Assembly (NCBI GenBank): GCA_900617975.1
Contig: UZAE01012014.1
Span: forward strand, 100,895 to 114,078
Origin: Rodentolepis nana
Taxonomy: Eukaryota; Platyhelminthes; Cestoda; Cyclophyllidea; Hymenolepididae
Length of the DNA stretch: 13,184 nt
Direction of reading: 5' to 3'
Positions within the stretch are counted from its first letter, which is position 1. Each line of letters opens with the position of its first letter. The notes below the pieces were generated by a model. The model saw nothing but the letters and a program-made list of their open reading frames with translations. It ran no database searches and was not told where the DNA came from. Both the position numbers and the translations under genes were made by a program. Shown one piece after another: positions 1 through 8,702 of the stretch.

Positions 1-364
1 TTATACTCACGCGCGTGAATCCTAATCTATGTAAATACTGTCTTCTCTCTCACTCTGCTATATTTACCTACAAGGTGTCACAATTTAATTTTTTTAAGAC
101 TTAAGTGAGAGATGAGAGCGTACTGAATGAATGAATGTTGCGGGTTGGTCTCACGATGGATACTGTGCTCACCTGCAAAGTCAGAGAGTATAGGTACCGG
201 AATTTACCGAAAGTCCGCCCATCTAAATAAGGGCCCACGGGCGCTTATGAGAATACTACTTAAACGGGTTAAGAAGCAAATTAATACCTTATTAATTTCA
301 AGCATTTGTTCCCACTGCAAAAAAATATGGAAGAAAGATGAGATTTAATGAGAAGAGTTTTACA

Positions 365-415
365 GGGGGGGGGGGGGGGAGAAGAAGAAAAGAAACGTGG
401 AGGAAGGAAGCAAGT
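365..415 (+). repeat. 15-base G run followed by a purine tract
   Basis: Fifteen consecutive G at 365-379, then GAAGAAGAAAAGAAA and GGAGGAAGGAAG with only a few pyrimidines. Homopolymers this long are unstable in length and prone to sequencing and assembly error; the tract could form triplex or G-quadruplex structures. Confidence 0.85.
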
Positions 416-2160
416 TGGGAACCCATTTCATCATTACAGCTGGCACATGTGCACTGATATCGTGCCAAGGTCAGTTCCACCACATGGGAGATTATTCACA
501 CTGAGATCATATGAATAGTTGATTCCACAGGTAGAGAAAACAATGGAAGGGTGAAATGAATGGTGAGGTTAGCATCTACAATACCTTCCAGTTTGAATTA
601 ATTTGCTAAGCCAAATAACGGGAGTTGTGCAAAAGCAGAAGCTATTTTACAGGTAGACTGTCAATAGAATGACCTAATGCTCAAATGTATCTGATGCTGT
701 TACAATGAGGAATTGGCTAAGCATTATTCATTTAAACTTAAAAGATCATGCCTACTTTCAGTTTTAATTATACCTCTTACGATTGTTGTAGAAAATTTGC
801 CAATATGCAATTAACTTGGAAATGGAATTAACTAATTCTAATTTGTATGCAGTTATATAAATTAACTTTGCAGTGCACGAATAACACAAGTTAAATGCCT
901 CGTTTGCCACCTATTTTTGGAACTGACTGAAAACTCGTATTCTGACACCCTATCTTGACGCTAGTTCGTGCGGGTGACTAACGATGGCATGACTGCCGAT
1001 CAATAACACTCAGGTCTACCTTGATGTTGATCCTAAATATATCTAACAGAGCTCTTCAAATCTTCTGAAATCACATGTTTCCTTTAACCACAATGTAGCG
1101 AGTTTCGGATTATAAGCAAAGTTAAAGTATAGCACCAAATTACTTGGGATTATAATTATAATATAAGTAATAAGTGCGGAGACGATTCATACACACATTC
1201 ATATACACTGCCTAGGATAAGATTATTAACAGAAGGGGAAGTATTTAAACATATGACTCACTTAGATAACACATTTTCATGGTTCAGTATTAGGACGCTG
1301 TGACTCATTACTAAATGAAATATATTGAGTGACAACAGCATAAGTGATTGGTTAGACAGCTTAACTACCCCCATAGACAATAGTTGCATTAGGGAAAACC
1401 ACTGTGGTAACTTATCTGTACTTTGTAAGGTCAATAAACTTTCCCACCTCCATCTTCAGTGGTATTTCGTTATTATTTGCACACCCTGCTGTTTGTTGTA
1501 ATGTCCACTTTAGTAAATTGTTTATTTAAGATATTGGATTGCTTCCAGCTTCACCTAGGGCGCTTTACCACTGACCTCACTTATTCCTAGACCTAAACTA
1601 CCAAGGTGAGACAACCAAAGCCTTTCCTTTAGATGCAAGTATGGTGCTATTTACTTTGGCGACTATACACCATAGTTCTAATAGGTATATCACTGTTGCT
1701 GTCCCATATTGAGGATAGGATACTGAAAGCCACAAGGAGATATCGATCTGATTAATATCCATCATCCAAGTGAAGCTCCCTTTCTCTTCTCACACTCTTA
1801 GGAAACTTAAATTCCATTTACTTATTGAATCTGAGTGAATCATTATCATATCGGAACTGGATCACCATTATAGCCCTTCTATGAAGGGCTGCTAGATTAA
1901 TCCACCCATGACCATCATCACTGCACTCAGAACGAGTATACAGAAGGCAATTAGAAACGACTTATTCAGTCAGTTGAATATACTTTAAATGAAAGCCCAA
2001 TCTGTAGGCTCCACCGAAATCCATTTAATACCTTTTACCTTCTGTCTGACATACTTAACAGTTACATTTCTATCTAACCACTCATATCGAAGATGCAACT
2101 CTTGAAGACTAAGCAAGACACAAAATCAAAATCCCCTAAATTTGAACTGCATTAAGGTGA

Positions 2161-2166
2161 TTTAAT
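2161..2166 (-). terminator. Alternative poly(A) signal ATTAAA
   Basis: ATTAAA on the minus strand about 350 bases after the stop. Using this signal would keep the candidate mini-intron and the inverted repeat inside the 3'UTR. The hexamer is common by chance in AT-rich DNA. Confidence 0.2.
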
Positions 2167-2346
2167 ACAATTGCTTGCAATAATTGCACAGGATGAACCT
2201 ACTGACCCCAGGTAGACTTCACGTTTAGACCGCCAACAGGTTTTAACATGACAGAAACTTCCATGTAAACAAGAAACAATGATTAAGAAATCAACATTTC
2301 AAATACCCAAAGATGAAATTATCAATATAAACTAAGGCACAAAAAG

Positions 2347-2501
2347 GATTCGTCGAGTTAATAGAGGAATGAAAGAAGAAGTTGTTACAAATAGTTATCA
2401 CTAAAGCTAAAGAAAAAAGGAAGAGAAAAAGGAGTACATACAATAAGTGGGGAATTTAGAGTAGACTTAAGAAAAAAGACATTGAAAGAACTCGACGAAT
2501 C
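2347..2501. repeat. 13-bp perfect inverted repeat in the Tudor-SN 3' flank
   Basis: GATTCGTCGAGTT at 2347-2359 is the exact reverse complement of AACTCGACGAATC at 2489-2501, with about 129 bases between. It starts 13 bases past the stop codon on the minus strand. In RNA the two arms could pair and bring the stop region close to a downstream site. Confidence 0.6.
2407..2441 (-). other. Candidate 35-nt mini-intron in the 3'UTR
   Basis: Minus-strand sequence opens GTATGT at 2441 and runs through an almost pure pyrimidine tract to TTTCTTTAG at 2407. A second AG at 2401-2402 would make 41 nt. It lies 73 bases after the stop codon. Flatworms are known for introns of this size, but no transcript evidence is available here. 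Confidence 0.35.
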
Positions 2502-2512
2502 GTCTCATCCAG

Positions 2513-2518
2513 TTTATT
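2513..2518 (-). terminator. Poly(A) signal AATAAA overlapping the stop codon
   Basis: The last codons GAA TAA plus AC form AATAAA on the minus strand, so the stop codon lies inside a canonical poly(A) hexamer. If used it would give a 3'UTR of only about 10-30 bases. An alternative ATTAAA lies at 2161-2166. Confidence 0.3.
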
Positions 2519-2810
2519 CGTCGTCGTCACCACGGAAATCTCCATAGTGCCAAATTAAATAACGCTTCTTCCTCGCTAGTTCCTCAGCCTCTGAGTAACT
2601 TACGCAAAGATCTGGAGGCATGCGGACGTTCTCCATGTAGACAAATCCGTTCGCAAGCATAAATTCAGCAACATCTTCGACATCCCCACCGGCAACTTGA
2701 CTAGAACCAGCCTTATTTTGGTACACATGTACTATCACGCTTGGAACCGGGCGCTTGTCATCAGCACCACAGGGCGTTGGCACACCTTTATTAGTAGGGA
2801 ATAAGCGAAT
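2514..2810 (-). CDS. SND1: Tudor-SN last exon: C-terminal half of SN5 and stop
   Basis: This exon opens ATT CGC TTA after a TTTAG acceptor and codes residues 891-988 plus TAA at 2514-2516. It carries the second half of SN5: a VIVHVY strand, VAEFMLANGFVYME (937-950, matching LVKEGLVMVE in human), a SEAEELARKKRYLIW helix, and the family-typical C-terminus HYGDFRGDDDE. Human ends in a few more residues after the acidic patch; here the protein stops at the acidic run. The GTG at 2783 is an internal Val codon. Phase 0 joins with the previous exon exactly. Confidence 0.95.
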   Translation of the reverse strand: MRLFPTNKGVPTPCGADDKRPVPSVIVHVYQNKAGSSQVAGGDVEDVAEFMLANGFVYMENVRMPPDLCVSYSEAEELARKKRYLIWHYGDFRGDDDE

Positions 2811-5711
2811 CTAAAGAGAAATAAGCAAGATCAGAAAGGGCATCAATAGTACTAGACCAACTTAAGTAGCAACTCACGTCAGCATTCCGTGTCTTTTCAC
2901 GAAGAAGGTTAAGTGCCGCAACTCTATCATCAGAGTCAATAGGTAGCTGAACGTAAGCAAGACGATATTCAGTTGCCAGAGCTGGAGCGCTTTTAAGATT
3001 GTCAGGTAAACTGGCAAACTGTGCAACACTCTTATTTATCGTCTCTTCATAACCATAGTCAATTAGAAGGACAGTGAAGGACTTAGGGTCCAAACGAAGT
3101 ATGCGAGATCGACACCAACAACGTCTAAGTGGAGACATTACGGCACAAACCATACCCCTTCGAGGTTGGAAGTTGGAAACAGCCTCGGGACTAGGGAAAC
3201 CTTGAGAATTGAGAGGTGCTAGAAGAGTGTTCAGTTTGCTAATCGCATCTCCCTTATACACAAAGAATCTAACTCCCGAATTCTTGCCAGTTGGTGGGTC
3301 AATCAGCTGACCATCTTCTCTCCAGATAGCTTTCGCCATAAAACCAGTAGCCTAAAAGGGGGAAACAGATGTACCACAAATCCCAAAAATAAAACACAAA
3401 TGAACCAAATTAAAATTACTTGACGATCAGCTTTAGCTTTATTAAGAATTGCTTCATCCGGTAATGCGTCCTGAAGGTCTCTAACAAACATTAGACCATC
3501 AGATTGTTGAGTTTCTTGTTCCACTTCCTTTTGCTGATTAGCAAGCACTCCCTCGGACCACTTAGCTAAGATGGTACTGGATGACCACATTCCAAGATTA
3601 TGCTGCCTAGCAAATTCCTCAGCATCCACAAGTTTGCGATAAAAGCTTGGCTCCCAATTGGTCACATAGCGGCTAACCGTGGCATAGCCTTTTGCAACAA
3701 GAACCTCACTTAGATTTTTACTTGAGATAAATTTTCCACCTTTCTTCGTTCTCTTATCACCAGCGAGGCTGACTTTTACTTCCGAACGGAGTCCGATATG
3801 GCCAATGAATGTACCCTGCTTATTGATAGAGGTCATTGTAAAGGTGACGTTTCGATGCATGACCAAATCATGAACGAATTGCTTCGCTTCATCCGCAAAG
3901 GCGTCTTCCTCTGGGTTAGGCTGATTTGATGCCTTCCTAAATGGTGAAAAACCCGAAATTTTAGCACAAAAGGAACTACAAACTACTAAAGGTCAATACT
4001 ACTACCAAAAGACAGCTCAGAGTGCCTCATACCTGGCATACGGAATATCAATTCCAAAAGGCGAAATCGAACAAAGAAGGCTTTCCACTGTGATCTCCAC
4101 TCGAAGTTTTGAGACAGAGAGTACATATTCTACCAAAGCGTCAACATTTTCTCGCCTTTGTAGAGTATGAGTGTAAGATTGTGGTTTGACGGTTTCACCA
4201 ATTTCGATAACCTTGTGCACCCTTGGTTCTTTCTTTTTCTTATCAAACAGACCGACTTGTCGCTGCTCAGCTGTTGCTTCGGCCCTCAAAAGCGCGTCGT
4301 AATCTCTGGCCCTCGAATCAGCCTGATTGCGATAACGAACCACGGTTGCGAGGCCACGAGTTACAAGCGCTTCAGCAACATTTGCGTTATCAATAATGGT
4401 TGCATAAACACGTTCACTCAAATTGGAACCCTCAGGTTTTGGTTGAATGTAATCAACAAAAACTCTCACGTTTTTACCAATGAGACGTTTACGAAGAAAT
4501 TCTCGAGCGTCGTACATCCAAGGAACTTGATAAAGTGGCCTAAATTGCCCCTGTTGTTGTTGAGGCTTTGTACCTTCAGCAGCACCTAGAGGCCTAGGAG
4601 GTCTAATACTAGAAAGAAAGAACTTTCTAATCTGACCATCTTGGCAACGCACAAGAACATTATCACCATTTCCAACCTCAACAACAGTTCCTGAATATTC
4701 GGTCTGCCCATTGGAAGTAGCTGAATCATTTTCGGCTTTACCTTCCTTACCGGATTGGCCTTTTGCAACCTGAGGCGGATTGAAATCCCTCCAAATCAGA
4801 CGCCTGTTTTTCTTGGCAATTTGTTCTCTTTTCTTATACTCTTCCATACCACCAGCTTCCTTACTAACTATACCCAAGTTCCATTCCAAGCATTTAGCAA
4901 GACCTTCCTCAAGTAGACATAGAGCAATATTGCCATTTGGATGTAGGACACTTCCAACGAAGTTGTTATTCATTACCGACTCCAAAATGACTGTTACTTC
5001 ACGCTGGAGCAGCCGCGACTCAACAAAAAATTGGGACTCAGTAGCAAAGGGCTCATTGATACGATCTCCCGCACTACCCTTGGAACCCGGTGTTTTAATA
5101 CCCGAAAGAAGCAACAGGATACAATAATAAGCACCTTCAGGGTCACCATTAATTGGGAAGAGCATAATTTGCATTGAGCTGCCATCTCGAACATATTCAA
5201 CTACACCCCTCAGATGCTTCTTCCCGAATTTATTGAAAAATTCAGCGGAGTCAGGTATGTTCCAACAGATTTTGCGAGGTGCTCCATCAGATGAATCGGA
5301 CCAAATACCCTTTTTATTCAACTGTGCAGCTTCTTCAAGAGTAATAAGATCCTTTACTTTGCCCCTCTCGAGCATCGCAGGGCTCATGTTGCGTCTTACA
5401 CGGGCAAGCCCTTCTTCAACAAGTAGATGGGCAAGATTCACCAAATTGCCGTCATCTTTAATGAAGATACTACCAAAGACACGTTCAATTAGCTCGCCAT
5501 TGTCTACTGTGTAGTAAACCTCTCTGCCGATGACTTTCGAGCGAACAAGTTCACGAGCTTGCCAGGCAAATGGCTCATCAGAGGTATATTCACCGGGGCT
5601 AAGACGCTTTGCAACCTTGGGACAAGAGATGTTCGAGAGCACAACAACTCGTGATGCTGGGGGGCCATCTACAGCTCGATCACGAATAACAATCGTATCT
5701 CCAGAAAGCAC
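2514..5711 (-). CDS. SND1: Tudor-SN / SND1-like protein, 5'-partial, four exons
   Basis: Exons 5711-4033, 3936-3420, 3351-2878 and 2810-2514 join in frame to 988 residues plus TAA; all three introns are GT-AG. By family knowledge, Tudor-SN is a mainly cytoplasmic RNA-binding scaffold linked to RISC, decay of edited double-stranded RNA, splicing and transcriptional co-activation. Counting the first visible residue (Val) as 1, the domains are roughly SN1 1-137, SN2 165-307, SN3 337-490, SN4 523-677, Tudor 793-850, and the second half of SN5 893-980. Diagnostic motifs seen: LSSIRPPR (367-374), AREFLRKRLIGK (402-413), ILHPNG-like VLHPNG (255-260), ESRLLQREV (231-239), IDYG (829-832) and a C-terminal IWHYGDFR (976-983). 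Human SND1 is 910 residues; this one is longer because of insertions in SN4, before the Tudor core and in the SN2-SN3 linker. The start codon exon is not found. The family call is secure; the intron phases make the exon joins reliable. Confidence 0.96.
2811..2877 (-). other. Intron, 67 bp, phase 0
   Basis: Donor GAC|GTGAGT and acceptor TTTAG|ATT. Without removal the frame reaches a stop before the last SN5 half. Confidence 0.92.
2878..3351 (-). CDS. SND1: Tudor-SN exon coding the Tudor domain
   Basis: This 474-base phase-0 exon (residues 733-890) follows a CCCTTTTAG acceptor and ends at GAC before GTGAGT. The SN5 first half starts near FMAKAIW and carries an insert of about 15 residues (roughly 742-757) relative to human before RFFVY. 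The Tudor core runs from QPRRG (794-798) to LIDYG (828-832), followed by ATEYRLAYVQLP (858-869), which matches the human ATEYAFAFIQVP segment. The PRRG and IDYG landmarks are intact, but three of the four aromatic cage positions are not aromatic (see findings). The internal ATG at 3339 is Met737, not a start. Confidence 0.95.
3352..3419 (-). other. Intron, 68 bp, phase 0
   Basis: Donor CAA|GTAATT and acceptor CCCCCTTTTAG|GCT, with a clear pyrimidine tract. Read-through on the donor side gives hydrophobic residues unlike any Tudor-SN. Confidence 0.93.
3420..3936 (-). CDS. SND1: Tudor-SN exon coding most of SN4
   Basis: This 517-base exon follows a TTTAG acceptor. Its first base completes an AGG (Arg560) codon with the previous exon, then Lys-Ala-Ser follow. 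It supplies residues 561-732: the acidic EEDAFADEA segment, then VTFTMTSINKQGTFIGH matching the SN4 core, then an extra basic stretch (about 608-634) absent from human SN4, then the closing helix AEEFARQHNLGMW that ends SN domains. The Gln/Glu-rich tail (694-705) is a linker. The exon ends CGT CAA before GTAATT, phase 0. Reading on past the donor gives a hydrophobic tail with no family match, which supports the donor placement. Confidence 0.94.
3937..4032 (-). other. Intron, 96 bp, phase 2
   Basis: Donor AG|GTATGA at 4033/4032 and acceptor TTTAG|G at 3937/3936. A second GTATG donor sits exactly 9 bases upstream (see findings). Removing 4032-3937 restores an AGG codon and continuous SN4 homology. 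Confidence 0.93.
4033..5711 (-). CDS. SND1: Tudor-SN exon coding SN1, SN2, SN3 and the start of SN4
   Basis: This 1679-base exon gives 559 whole codons plus two bases. It opens after CAG with GTG CTT TCT, read as Val-Leu-Ser; the GTG is an internal codon, not a start, because the matching animal proteins have VLSG after a short N-terminal strand. Reading upstream in this frame meets a TAA within about 30 bases and no ATG, so an acceptor here is required. SN1 keeps the nuclease-type SGDT (residues 3-6), but the positions matching the catalytic Asp40/Glu43 of staphylococcal nuclease look replaced (SNISCPK at 26-32), as usual in this family. The SN2-SN3 linker (about 314-336) is hydrophilic and low in complexity, and a run of four Gln lies at 384-387. 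The exon ends after GCC AG in phase 2. Confidence 0.95.
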
Positions 5712-5745
5712 CTGTGTACCAAATGAGTCATAGGTTAGTTAGACT
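5712..5745 (-). promoter_or_regulatory. 3' splice acceptor upstream of the first visible Tudor-SN exon
   Basis: On the minus strand the exon is preceded by TTGGTACACAG, with a branch-like CTAACTAACC about 20-30 bases further up. The reading frame is closed by an in-frame TAA just upstream with no ATG between, so coding must enter here by cis- or trans-splicing. The acceptor is phase 0. Confidence 0.85.
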
Positions 5746-8702
5746 TTCATATTAATTAAGCTAACAATCCACCGATGAGAAAAAATATGGTGTCTAAAGT
5801 TACATGTATTTACCAGCTTTCCAAAACCAAAATGTAAATCAGCGGTCGTCATCACCATTAACACGTTGTTTCAAGTGACGAATAAAGGTTTGAAAGTGTT
5901 AAACAAACCTCAATCAGGTTAAACAAAATTAACTCATTTTAGGTTCTGTGTGTGCTTTATGATATTATCTGACATATAAGCAAGTTGTTACACAATATTA
6001 CACCTTAAATTTATTATATTGATTACAAAGGTCTTATTTTAATTAATGATTGTTTTTTTATCTGCCATGTGTTTTAGAAAATGCGGAAAATTTTTCCAAT
6101 AGACATTTCGGTGTGCAGGCTTTGAAGTAGTCGGCATCAATCAAATTATAAAAAACTCGAATTTACCACCTGAAATGACTATAACTAACCCTCGGTTTTT
6201 GAACGAATGAGATTTATGTTAATCCGATTAAATTTATTTACATATTTATTGGGCGCATGAAAGAATGGCTAGAACCATTTTCAGCTATATTAATCTATAT
6301 GATCAAATACATACACGAGACTCGAAAGTATTAGCACCTCTATTAGTGTCCGATATCACATATTTTTATAAACAAATTGAATGTCTAAAACAGGCCCCTT
6401 TAGGCAATCGTGTCGCTGAATTTTTCATATATTAAAGCATTATGTTTATTTACTATTACTAGAATACTTATGAAAATTATTTGAACTAAATAATAAAAAA
6501 TCAACTGCTTTTCATTTTGTTATTTGCTATTGCTTTGGTACTTACTTTCAAGAAATCTTTCAGAAATAGTTTTTTATCTTTTGTTTTTTATTTCGAAAGA
6601 TATTCAGCTGAATTTTTTATCGAAGAAATAAAGGGTTACACATTTCCATTAGTCTATTAAAATAAACGAAGATTTTAAAACTTTCAGCTCATTAACTTTG
6701 CGATGGTGGAGAGAAAGTATGTTGGGGATTTCCCGTTTAATCTAAGACTGCATTGTAGATCCATTTTTATTCTTTTGAAAACAGGACCGTAAGCTTTTGA
6801 AGTTCTATTTGATTAATTCAACAAAATGGTAGTATTGCTAGAACATATAATAAAATCGGTATTTTAATTTATTTAAAACCTATTAATTGATCATGATTTC
6901 ATTTCGACCCATTGATTTGTCTTTTAAATTTAACTATCTTTGAAATACGCCGGCTTGATTCTGATCGAAGAAAAACAGTCGATATGGGTGCGTTCCCGAG
7001 CAAAATTAGAGCTGGTTCTGGTTAGGAAGCAGTTCTATTCTTTAAATGTTCGTTTCCCGAAGGTATATGAGAAGAATACAACAATCTTAGTACCTAGTTC
7101 CAAATTCAAATACCGGATTAACCGTCTTGTCTGGCATTTTAAAAGGCTGGAGATGTTATAATGTTGCATGTGGCTTACAATTGGTATATCAGTTCGCATT
7201 ATCTTTGTTTCTCGCTGTGCAAATTTCTTCATACCACCATGTTTGAATTTACCCAAATAATTTTCAAAAACTATTGTGAAAAAATTACTTAGTTTTTTTT
7301 CTTGCAGATTTAAACATCTGAAACTTTTTTAGATTTTTGCTTATTTTCGAATCGTTCCACGTAAAACCAATACATTTACTCACTTTAAAAGTCCAGTGTG
7401 ATTTCATTGTTTGACTTAACTGATTTTACCCATCGCGCTACTGTTTGTATACCGTTATCAGCTTTTAGTCATATTTTACGCAAAACCCACACTTGACTCT
7501 GCGGAATTCTGATTCCTGTTTGTAAAAAAATTCAGTGAGAAGCAAACTCGGCGAACACCACTACATTTATATACAGGAATCATCTTTCAAGTAAGTCCTT
7601 TTTGAAGTGCACTTTAAAGTAAGTCAAATCAAGATGAGAGAATATAAAGTTCGCAAGACCAAAATAGGTGCCAGGTCAGCACATCAGTACCTAATTATGA
7701 ATGGTGGATCAGTATCGTATTTTTAATTCGCATTTGATGTGATCCTATGTTGAGTTCGAACTATTGTAACAGCTTGAGCGAATAAAATATCGAAATCGTT
7801 TAAATTTGCTCATTTGTTTGGAAGGATAGCAAAAGAAGAAGAAATTTGGCAGATTTGCACTCTTCAGTTGTAAGGAATGAAATTTGTGTTTTGCATCCCT
7901 CTACCGGCCCAGGAATAGAAGGAAATTTTAGCATGACTAAGTTGATGGAAAATTAAGAATCACTTTACTACCGTAAATAAGGCGATGGATGTAGTTAAAA
8001 AATGTCGGATAGAAGCATTCTCCAATCATCTATGTCTCGGCTGGTCTCATATGTGGCCATTAGGGAATACAATTAATTCAAAGATCCACGACTAAGCAAT
8101 TAGATGCTATCGTAAGATTGTCATTTAATGCACTTTTGATGGCTAACAAAGTTGCAATAAATGCATGGCTTGCAAATTTTTTAAATTTGAAAGGAGGTTC
8201 CTCAAATCCATAAAATCATTTTCTTGCGTTGGATAAACCAGACAAAGAATAACAAGGGCTGGAACGTCCTTTTGTTTCTGAATTTCCCCCTCCCCCATAG
8301 GAAGAAGGAGTAGCTGTGGGATTGCCCTTAGTATATATGCTTTGATATGAATGTGAATCTTTATGTAAGTACTCTCAATTCAAGGTCATTCAACGAAATG
8401 AAGGGAAAATATTTTCCTGAATATGAACTATTCGGGTAATCATTTGCCAGTATATTGCGTTTCACCGGTCATTTTTCTCGCTGCCAAATTCATCAGTCTA
8501 AATCGTTTTATAGCTCAGTACTAAATATCTACTAATGAAATAAAGTTCAGAAGTTCAAATCCTTTGGTGAAAAGGAATATGTGCTCTTAAATTAATGGCA
8601 AACTGTTATAAACCAACCAATAAAATAACTGAAAAGACCAACAAAATTGAAAATAAACAACTGTCTTGATTTTAGATTAAAATATCATTTATAGCCAATG
8701 AC
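5712..8702 (-). other. Probable long 5' intron of Tudor-SN, AT-rich, no gene seen
   Basis: About 3 kb of AT-rich sequence with many stops in all frames. I searched the minus strand here and up to the window end for a short exon coding the usual Gly-Ile/Val-Val/Ile-Lys strand that precedes VLSG, followed by a donor in phase 0, and found none. A short open stretch at 6940-7161 has no recognisable product. A tRNA-like fragment lies at 8504-8577. Confidence 0.55.

Larger units (their letters stand above)
1..2340. other. Intergenic or unassigned, no gene recognised
   Basis: No open frame longer than about 70 codons and none with family resemblance on either strand. A 12-bp palindrome TCACGCGCGTGA lies at 7-18 and the G run at 365-379. 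It is the 3' side of Tudor-SN; whether it belongs to a neighbouring gene's intron or UTR cannot be told. Confidence 0.5.

Noticed and set aside
127..348. 73-codon open frame with ATG near the left end
   Set aside because: Composition and content resemble no protein I know, there is no splice or promoter context, and it is short enough to be chance.
5711..5711. GTG at 5711 as an alternative start codon of the protein
   Set aside because: It directly follows a good CAG acceptor, aligns with an internal Val of other Tudor-SN proteins, and animal nuclear genes do not normally start at GTG.
4167..5733. Several open frames on the plus strand (4167-4589, 4780-5127, 5233-5514, 5530-5733) and off-frame minus ones (4586-4768, 4994-5200)
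   Set aside because: They all lie over the Tudor-SN exon in other frames, have no family resemblance, and are explained as shadows of the conserved coding frame.
6540..6600. CTTGAAA|GTAAG on the minus strand as a first-exon donor
   Set aside because: The phase fits, but the upstream frame is Lys/Leu/Phe-rich, reaches a stop without any ATG, and does not match the family N-terminus.
6940..7256. Overlapping open stretches of 73 codons on both strands, in a slightly GC-richer patch
   Set aside because: No ATG start on the plus strand (it begins with TTG), no recognisable domain and no convincing splice sites at the borders; probably chance in intron sequence, though an old mobile-element fragment cannot be excluded.
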